Positions 56,601 through 64,000 of a stretch of 64,000 nucleotides of DNA are shown here, one piece after another. Numbering within the stretch: position 1 is the stretch's first letter; each line of letters begins with the position of its first letter. The DNA is from Caenorhabditis elegans (taxonomy: Eukaryota; Nematoda; Chromadorea; Rhabditida; Rhabditidae): positions 4,464,001-4,528,000 of the forward strand of contig NC_003283.11 of the NCBI RefSeq assembly GCF_000002985.6. Direction: 5' to 3'. The position numbers and the translations under genes are program-made. The notes below the pieces were generated by a model. It saw only the letters and a program-made list of their open reading frames with translations. It made no database searches and was not told where the DNA came from.

Positions 56601-58591
56601 AAGTGATATTTCGCCTCTCTCTCTCACAATCAGTACCGCACGAGATGTTCAGGACATCGGTAAATTGAAAAAAAAGTGTTTACTTCCACTTTTACTTTGT
56701 TTGAAATTATTCTTATATTACAGGACCGCCAAATTCTGAAAATGCGTACTGTGCATCATATTTGACGCGCAAAACATCTCGTAGCGAAAACTGAAAACTA
56801 CAGTAACTCCTTAAATTACTACTGTAGCGCTTGTGTCGATTTACGGGGCTCACGTGGTGCCAGGATGTCCTATTACAGTTTGATCTACAAAAAATGCGGG
56901 AATTTATCTCCCAAAAAATGTGACGTCAGCACGTTTTTAACTATGCGAAATCAGTTGAGAACTTGAACATTTTTTGTAGATCAACGTAGATCAAGCTGAA
57001 ATGAGACACTCTGACACCACGCACGTGGGGGCTCGATTTTCGAAACGAATTTCTTTTAGTGACAGCGATATATCGCTTTAATTTCAAAAATCGAGCCCCG
57101 TAAATCGACACAAGCGCTACAGTAGTCATTTAACGGATTACTGTAGTTTTCGATATTTTGCGCGTCAAATATGTTGCGCAATACGCATTCTCAGAATCTT
57201 GTGTTTCCGTAATAAATCTTGGTGTAAGTATTCCGAATTAAACCTATATTATTTAAAAGATCACTTATACGATCGCACAAAAATAAACAACGACGCAACG
57301 ACACTCCGCTGTTTTTAAGCTCCGCCCACGATTTCATTTGCACTGAAATGCGTCGGCCGCAGTGCAAATGAAATCGTAGGCGGAGCTTAAAACAGCGGAG
57401 TGTCGTTGCGTCGTTGTTTATTTTTGTGCGATCGTATGTTTTCTATAATAGGTCACTACAACAAAAATTAGCGGGAGGGGAGCATTTTGATCTACAAAAA
57501 AAAATGGATCTGAAATTTATCAGTACTTTTTTCATTTCTCTAGAGGTCCATGAACTGGCTTCAAATGCTGAATTTTTTGACATTTTTCATGATTTATATA
57601 TTTTTCATGATTTATACACATTTGGAACCCTTTCACGGACCTCCAAAGTATAAAAAATTCAGCGAAACCAATTTCAGATCTACTTTTCTAGTTCTCGTAA
57701 ACTTTTTGCCAATTTTCAGAATTTAATTAAAAAAACTAATTTTTTTCGTCCAAACTCACGAATTTTCGGATGCGTCCCCTTTCTCTCAAATCGAATATCG
57801 ACAAATTGTTGGAGAGGAGCATCGTCCTGATTATGTGACAAGCTTCTCTTCGTCTCATGTGCGCTGAGTGGAGTATTTGGCACCGTACTCGACTGGCTTG
57901 ACATTGCGTGTGGTGCCGAATGCGAATTCTGAGAATGAAGATGAAGTCCGATCGGATGATTCGCCGAGTAGTGATTTCCTGCAGCTTTCGGCGGTTTTAC
58001 TCCAGGAGAACGGAGTGTTGAGGCATTGTGCTTTGGCTTCTGAACATTTAATATTAGAGTTGATCTACTATGGAAGGATCTGTGAAATTAAAGAACTGAG
58101 CTTGCAGGCTGCCCCATTTCGGGTTGATCTACGAAAATCGCGGGAATTTTGACGCAGACTTCTCAACTGATTTTGCATGGTTAAGAATGTGCTGACGTCA
58201 TATTAGTTTGGGGAAAAAATTCCCGCACTTTTTTGTAGATCAAGCCGTAATGGGACAGTCTGAAACCACGTGAATTTCCGAAAAAAATATGTTTTTTGCC
58301 AATATATTTCAGTTCGTAATTTTTTTCTGAAAATTCCCAAACTTTTGTTAAATTATGATGGCAAAATGTATCGGCAATATAACTTCATTTCGGCCTGAGC
58401 AAGTGCTCCGCTGCTCTGAGCACCTCCCGGAGCTCACTGCAAGCTCATTTTGCTAGTGAATATCCTACCAATTCTGCCGTTGGCGTGTCGAGGCCTTTTG
58501 GTTGAATCTCGAGTGACTTGTTGTAGAGGTATTCTTCCAAATCCTCATTGCTTTTGAAATCATTCTTTGGGTTTATTGACTCGAAGAATTG
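53682..58591 (-). CDS. sos-1: SOS-1 Ras exchange factor, C-terminal exons (partial)
   Basis: SOS activates Ras (LET-60) downstream of receptor tyrosine kinases, recruited by GRB2/SEM-5 SH3 domains. Exons on the minus strand: 58591-58469, 58039-57760, 56407-56318, 56171-55908, 54773-54599, 54544-54431 and 53811-53682, about 391 residues. The first (QFFESINPKNDFKSN...EYLYNKSLEIQPKG) matches the last helix of the CDC25 domain in vertebrate SOS (FFENLNP, LFNKSLEIEP). LRSPGVKPPK follows, as in SOS (LKSPGVRP). The tail carries the SH3 ligands PPPLLPR, APPLPPR, PPPLPPK and PPPPLPPK and ends PPKTYRSSNK, like the PPKTYKRE end of human SOS1. The 90-base exon 56407-56318 (MNFLFRKRNGSSS) keeps the frame whether included or skipped. 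The histone-fold, DH, PH, REM and most of the CDC25 domain are not seen and must lie beyond 64000. Introns hold four foldback elements. Confidence 0.92.
53870..53895. repeat. (GCCT)n short repeat
   Basis: CCTGCCTGCCTGCCTGCCTG in the last sos-1 intron. Confidence 0.8.
54183..54302. repeat. Half copy of the palindromic element
   Basis: GGGGCTCGATTTTCACCAGC through TTTTGCGCGTCAAATATG to AATACGCATTCCCAGAATTT. Corresponds to the right half of 53273-53588. Confidence 0.8.
55118..55305. repeat. CACGTGGTG foldback MITE
   Basis: AAGTGGTGTCAGAGTGTCCC and GGGACAGCCTGGCACCACGTG form the ends. It is in a sos-1 intron and flanked by TTTGCCGATTTGCCG modules (54950-55075). Confidence 0.88.
56731..57211. 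repeat. Palindromic element interrupted by a MITE
   Basis: The left half (ATGCGTACTGTGCATC to TTTACGGGGCTC) and the right half (GGGGCTCGATTTTCGAAACG to AATACGCATTCTCAGAATCT) are those of the 53273 palindrome. A CACGTGGTG MITE separates them. It is located in a sos-1 intron. Confidence 0.88.
56851..57027. mobile_element. CACGTGGTG MITE nested in the palindrome
   Basis: CACGTGGTGCCAGGATGTCC and GACACTCTGACACCACG are its ends. GGGGCTC occurs directly before and directly after it, whereas the uninterrupted palindrome has it once, as expected for a target duplication. Confidence 0.85.
57267..57437. repeat. Foldback palindrome with short loop
   Basis: Left arm 57267-57345 and right arm 57360-57437 pair with about one mismatch and one single-base indel. 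The outer ends are ATACGATCGCAC and GTGCGATCGTAT. The loop is 14 bases (57346-57359). Confidence 0.93.
58100..58272. repeat. CACGTGGTG foldback MITE
   Basis: GCAGGCTGCCCCATTTCGGG at the left and GGGACAGTCTGAAACCACGTG at the right, directly upstream of the acceptor at 58040-58042 in a sos-1 intron. Confidence 0.82.
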
Positions 58592-58682
58592 CTGAAAATT
58601 CGAATTTAATTAATTATTAATTACAAGAATATACTTGTTCATATTTTCTTTTTAGTTCACTGTTCTCAGAATAACAATAAGC

Positions 58683-58873
58683 ACACGTGGTGTCAGAGTG
58701 TCTCATTTCAGCTTGATCTACTTAGATCTACAAAAAATGCGGCTGATTTCTCAACTGATTTCGCATGGTTAAGTATGGTTGTGCTGACGTCACATTTTAT
58801 TGGACAAAAAATCCCCGCATTTTTTGTAGATCAAACCGTAATGGGACAGCCTGGCACCCTGTGCCAGGCTGTT
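58683..58873. repeat. CACGTGGTG foldback MITE
   Basis: CACGTGGTGTCAGAGTGTCT at the left and GGGACAGCCTGGCACCCTGT at the right. A second short inverted motif, CAGCCTGGCACCCTGTGCCA, lies at the right end. Confidence 0.85.
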
Positions 58874-59767
58874 CAGATTCATACTTTCTTAAACGACCAC
58901 TTCTCATCTGTGGGTGATTGTGGAGCGGCTGTGCAGCAACAGAAACGGTAGGATAGCATCGGACCGGAAAAGAGAAAAGGATCGACTCGGAAAGACACAC
59001 ACACACACAAAAATGAATGAAGAATACGATTTATGACGCGCCGCGCAAGAAAGCGCGAACGGGCGGAAGTTGTTGGCGGACTGAGGAGAGAAGAAGCGAA
59101 AACGTGTCGGAAGATCTCATATTATTGGTTTATGAGAAATTTATGACGGGTCGATTCCTTTGTATCAGCTTTATAGCGCAGTTCCATCGTTCTTAAATTT
59201 TCTTTGAACTATGCAAGACTATTGCAAGTTTGGCTTCTGATCTTAGCCATACAGAACAGCCATCAGTGACTAATAAATGTCGTGACGTGGGGTGACCGAT
59301 CAAATTACAGTCACCGATAAATTTTTGCAGCTGGAAATCGAGAGAATCAGAATTTAAATCGTTAAAAGGTCGCCAAAAAATGGGCACCGGAAGTGCTTTG
59401 TTATCAGACGAATGAAGAGAATGCGTAGCGGCGCGTTGTTTGCTTCTTCGTCCTTTTTTTTTCTCTTTCCCCCTACCATCATTCCATTCGAATTCATTCC
59501 AGACCGCATTAGCGCAGTGGCGGCGCAAAAAACCGTGCGTAACAACAAGTCATATGATAAACGGATATGATTGATTCGGTTGATGGTAGATCAATGGGGT
59601 TATGAGTGTTAACGAACACCACCAACTTTTCCAACACCTAGTAGTGTGATTTATGATATTTTGTAAGTTAGCAGAGGCTTTTCCGTTTCCGATCATGAAA
59701 AACCTGAAAAACAAACGTTGTGTGTGTCTGTTTTTTCTCTGTGATCTACGAATCACACGTAGTTTGT

Positions 59768-59787
59768 TGTGTGTGTGTGTGTGTGTG
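59768..59787. repeat. (GT)n microsatellite
   Basis: Ten GT units. Confidence 0.95.
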
Positions 59788-59904
59788 CTCCCTCCAACTT
59801 CCTGGTTTATGGGAACAAGAAATGACAAGCTAATTTTTTTTTTGCAAAGCAGGTGTAGTTTGTAGTTTGTAGAGATAATATCCCTCTGAGCCCTTATTCA
59901 CTAA

Positions 59905-59926
59905 TGTGTGTGTGTGTGTGTGTGTG
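59905..59926. repeat. (TG)n microsatellite
   Basis: Eleven TG units. Confidence 0.95.
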
Positions 59927-61945
59927 CGATCCGAGCAGCTAAAATGACGAAGATGATGGGATAGAGAGGGTGGTAGTGGCACCGCCACTCTCCGAACCAA
60001 TTGTTCCACCGGAAGTGTGTATGCTGTGCGACAGAGGTCCAAGAGGTGTAAAGCAGGATGACTCGCGATGCAATTTTCAGCAGACACTCTACCCCTCCAA
60101 CAGCAGCGGCAGCAGTGGAAGATAGTCTCGTGACACACAGGTTGCAATACGGAAGGAACAAGAAAAACCGACTTCCGAAAACAAAATTGACCTACAGTTT
60201 CAGTTTCAGCGCGAAATCAAAGATTATTCAGTGGTGAACAAGTCACTAACTACTGCTAGACGTTGGTAGACTCTATCCATTAAAACACAAAGTTTTCATT
60301 TTGAGTCTATTGGCAGCTGCTCTTTGTATTAGCTCTGAGCTCGTGTTTAACCGGAAGAAGAGCCGCTATATCATCTTCTAGAACTCCAGCCCTTAAATAA
60401 CTGTCTGTGCGTTGGTCTATACTTAGTGACAGCTAAGGAATGGGCCGGAAATCAACGTCTTCTGAGAATAGGAAGAAGAAGAACGTGTGAGAGCGGAGAA
60501 GATTGACACACTAAATGATTTATCATTATCAGCGAAAACAACAATTCTCACAGTTCACGCAGTCATATGATTATCGTTCATCACTACTACCATGTATTCT
60601 TAACCAACCAACGCATGATGACACAGGGGGGGAGATCTTTGCTGATTTGGAGGAACCAAGAAGCGACTTTTCGGATTATCACATACTTTGAAGGCGCTAG
60701 AGTGATAGTGTGGAAATTGTTAGAAACCCCCCACACGACCAAATATCATGAAAAATAACTTATTGGCAGTCAAAATGTGACAATTACTGAGTTTTTGCCA
60801 CTTTTCGAGAAATTGACGTATGTTCAATGTTCTACAATGTTTGAATATTAAAAAAATGTTTGAATATTACATAAGTAGATGAATTGGAAAAAACCAAGAA
60901 GCGGCTTTTGGCTTACAGGGCTTACAAGGGAACTCTGACTTTGGTATTACACTCTATAGAAAACGGTTACTGATGAACATGCAAAAAAGTTTACTTGCTA
61001 CGGATTCTCGACAATCGGCAATTTTAACAATTGCCGGTTTTCAGAATTTTGGCGATTCTCTAGCCTAATTATATTTTGAAAATTAAAATAATTTGACGTT
61101 GCCTTTGAGTATTCGATCAGTCTTTTTCAGCGGAAAATGTTCAAGACTTCAAGGTTTTACAAAATTTTGAACTTTTAAGATAAAATGCATGTTTAGGCAA
61201 CTAAATTTACAAAAAATTCCCAAAATCATAATTCCGGCAATTCGGGTAAAATTGCCGAAAATTCGATGCACCCCTGAATGTGTCTAAAACACGTTTTTAT
61301 TAATTTCCGAAATTTTACTTCTAAAAGTTGATATAAACTTTTGTAAATTGTGTAAAAGGTAGAAATTCATATATCATACAAGTTTGAGCACACAATTCTC
61401 AAAAAATCCTTGAATCTTGCTCAAGACATGTAGCTCACGAAATGTGACATATGTTTCTTACTTTTTGAATCATTTTCAAAATTTTTTTTTTCTAATTTTG
61501 GATTCTTTGAGACGCCATAACTCGGCTGGACCTTCTCTGGCGCAGCTAAATTTTTTTAAAATAATTTTTCAAAATTTGAAGCTAAGCCACAAAAACCATC
61601 TGAACCCCCTCCCCCATATTGCGTCGTGTTATTCCATACCAATTTAAAGAATTACACAATCCTCTACACACCTGCGCGCATCTTCTCCTCATTGAAACAA
61701 TAATAGTGTGGTCTCATAATGCCCTATTACATCACGTTTGACACCACTAGCCAGGTGTGAACTGAACATTGACTGGAAGAGAGAGGGAGACAAATATGCC
61801 GCTCAGACTGTCACAAATTTTGATTGAACAGACGAGAGACAATTAAAGAAATGGCCATCTCTAACTGTTCTACATGACAGACGGTAAGTAATTATATCGC
61901 AGTAGTTCTAATTATAACTCTATGACGTCAGTGCATATCTTAAAC

Positions 61946-61970
61946 TATATATATATACATATATACATAT

Positions 61971-62028
<58 letters not shown>
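61946..62028. repeat. (TA)n with ATATAC units
   Basis: Mixed TATATA and ATATAC units over ~83 bp. Confidence 0.95.
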
Positions 62029-62559
62029 GCAAAGGGAAGTTCTCTAGCACTGTTTGCGAATATTATCAAGTGTCCATCTTGTGTAAATACACTATGCTTC
62101 CAACGAACGGCGAATAACAAATAACAAACTTTTTGCAACTGTACAACTGGCATTTTGCCAAGTTTTGGAAAACTACTATTACTACCAGTTTTCAGTCATT
62201 TTCCAGGAAATAAGATAAACATACCCGTGTTTGTCTTGCGAGAAGCATTTTTGTTCCTTAGAAATGCCGCCAAAAGTACACAAAAATGGGAATAGTTGGA
62301 AGTTGGAAAGGTATTAAGTATTAAGACACACTGTCTATGTACCAAGTATGGTAGGTAATGATGTATGAAGGAGTGGGTGCAAACGGGGTAGGTTACCTTA
62401 TTAATGTGCACAGGACAGCACGTTGACACCTATTTAAGAGGGTCCGACTCCGCCTTCTAGGAAGACGGGGGGACGACTACCACACCATCTGGTATTTTGT
62501 TTACAGCCTAGTAGCAAGGCAGTGGAATGATAGGAAGCTACAGAATGCCAAGTTCATAC

Positions 62560-62862
62560 CTGTGAAATGCGCCTGACACTTCTTTGAAGACACGTTACAG
62601 GACGTCGTATTGTTTTTGAAAGGGATTTCATTCTTTTTGGTAGAGGTTTCATCTTTGTCGGTAGAGGTACAGTACTAGGAATGATAGAAGTAGATTCTAC
62701 GATTGCACATGAAAACCGTCTCGGCTCTAACATGATCAGAACATCCTTCGTCGTCGGCTGCCAGGACATTGTTTGCTGATTCGGTTGATTGAAATAAAAA
62801 GACTTGTAGATCGGCTCTTCTGGCGGATCAGTCAAGTAGGGTGGGAATGGTGGAGGTTCCAT
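62560..62862 (-). CDS. Candidate first exon, Pro-rich start, in phase with sos-1
   Basis: It reads from ATG (62862-62860) for 101 codons to CAG before a GTATGA donor (62559), with MEPPPFPPYLTDPPEEPIYK at the start and a basic end (KRMKSLSKTIRRP). It ends in phase 0, and the first sos-1 exon in this window (58591) begins in phase 0. A transcript joining them would code for a protein with no exchange-factor domain and the complete SH3-binding tail. Alternatively it is the first exon of an unrelated gene, or an open frame in a regulatory region. I do not recognise the sequence. The DNA upstream (62870-63250) is GC-richer, with AGAGAG clusters, similar to the block before unc-62 exon 1b. Confidence 0.45.
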
Positions 62863-64000
62863 GGGGCTGCTGCTGCTGCTCCAGTGTGTGTGTGTGTTCT
62901 TCTTCAAAATCACAAATGACTCATTTCGTGTCTCCCCGGGCCTCATTCATCCTCCCTCCCTCGTCCCGCAAAGAATGGTAGGCGGGGTTTCCGAGAGAGA
63001 GGAGAAGATTCGGTGGCGCGAGGAGGGAGACGAGAGTCTCGGTTCTTGTTGCAGCTAACATGCTCATACTCTGCGCTCCGTGTCGCGATGTCAGCCTCAA
63101 TTAAAACCTTGAAGCTCGTCGACCGTAGTAATTCCAAATATCTACGCGCCCTTTCGGTTCAGATATGGATGGATGTGTGGGTCAGTGCCTGGCGGAGTTA
63201 TCACTTGTCGTCGCGGCTCACTGAGCAAGAGGCGCAGGCATGTTGAGATTTGTCATGTGAGTCACGGAGAGAGAGAGAGTTTCAACGTGTTGTTGTGTGT
63301 GTCCTTTTCGAGCAAGAATCCAATGAGAAGAAGCAAAAGCAAGATTAAATATAGCCGGCTGTGTCGTGAAAACACGCTTTCGTGCACACACACACGCTAG
63401 ACAAAGTGCATCTGATATTGCAACTGATGACTGGTTAAAGAAGCCTAAGGGTTCAATACACAAGCTTCAAGGCGAAACCTCGAATCCAAGGAATACTCCG
63501 TGAAATTCTAAAGTTCCTGTTCAAGATCGGAAGGACGATTCATTCAGAGAAGTTTTGAATCGCGGAAAATCATGGATCTACATTGCTCTACATCAATCGA
63601 ACATCGCAAATCTCAGGAATGTGGCGAATATTTGAGCTCATTTCCCCGAACGTATCGGATAGCAAACCGGCGGCCTCCTTCACTCTTTTTTTTTATCCAT
63701 TCATAATCCGATATGTACTTTGTGACACTTTGTGCTAGATGCTCTCACCATGTGCTCCATTCATCTAGGAACAGAGCAGAAGACTCGCAAAAAATTGCTT
63801 CAGCTGTCTCTATGCTGCAGAGGGGGAGAAAGTGCAAAAGGGTCTAGAAATCACAAGGCACTCTGATTTACAAAAAAAAGTGAATATTACGGGAACACTA
63901 AATTCTGGGAATGCGTATTACTTGTGATAGCGATATTCGGTATTTCTTTGCTTTTCGTAATAAAATGGGGAAAACGAAGAAACGAACGAAAATGTAATAT
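62863..64000. other. GC-richer block and end of window
   Basis: Possible promoter of the exon at 62862-62560 at about 62870-63300. The remainder has no supported gene. The end piece 63888-63935 (GGGAACACTAAATTCTGGGA) is the terminus of the palindromic element. Confidence 0.4.

Larger units (their letters stand above)
58592..62559. other. sos-1 intron or upstream DNA without a supported exon
   Basis: No exons of the CDC25, REM, PH or DH domains were found. It holds a MITE (58683-58873), two GT microsatellites, GGCAATT modules (61010-61275) and a long TA repeat. GC-balanced unique DNA at about 59030-59560 and 59940-60160 might be regulatory or exonic, but I cannot assign it. Confidence 0.5.

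Noticed and set aside
1..64000. CRISPR arrays, rRNA and intact tRNA genes
   Set aside because: The tandem repeats lack the repeat-spacer pattern of CRISPR and the DNA is from a nematode nucleus. No rRNA motif was seen, and the only tRNA-like piece (30755-30820) is incomplete.

Overview
The window is AT-rich nematode DNA. It has short introns with TTTTCAG-type acceptors, likely trans-splice acceptors just before several ATGs, and many foldback repeats. Two genes are recognisable residue by residue: unc-62 (Meis/Homothorax TALE homeobox) and the proline-rich end of sos-1 (Ras exchange factor). Together with the interstitial TTAGGC telomere-type repeat, they indicate Caenorhabditis elegans, probably chromosome V. 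Gene models below were built by hand from splice sites and codon phase; no database was searched.

Layout. 1-7439: gene-poor, with a ~228-bp tandem array of TTTGCCGG-type modules (5690-6640). 7440-9602 (+): small one-pass membrane protein with a Lys-rich tail, with a Tc1/mariner-like element in its second intron. 10843-12996 (+): complete STR-type 7TM chemoreceptor gene. 9299-12426 and 13608-16735: a nearly identical 3,128-bp inverted repeat. The right arm carries a headless copy of the membrane-protein last exon and a 5' fragment of the receptor, and it ends against a broken oac-type acyltransferase (16821-17546, -). 19505-22417 (+): aldo-keto reductase with a full catalytic tetrad. 22418-33466: 11 kb without a supported gene.

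33467-46891 (+): unc-62, modelled completely. It has alternative first exons (1a, and a candidate 1b) and two mutually exclusive exons, 7a and 7b, each encoding the first part of the homeodomain, so one locus makes transcription factors with different DNA-binding halves. Its last intron holds ~400 bp of degenerate telomere repeat. 49152-52947 (+): nematode-type type I membrane protein of unknown function. 53682-58591 (-): the last exons of sos-1, with four SH3-ligand motifs and the conserved PPKTY end. The exchange-factor domains are not in the window. A separate ATG exon at 62862-62560 (-) is in phase with these exons and could start a tail-only isoform.

The genes do not form an operon or a common pathway. 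The notable biology is alternative coding of one homeodomain, possible separation of a signalling scaffold tail from its GEF, and a young inverted duplication. At least five families of foldback elements are spread over introns and intergenic DNA, including one element nested in another.
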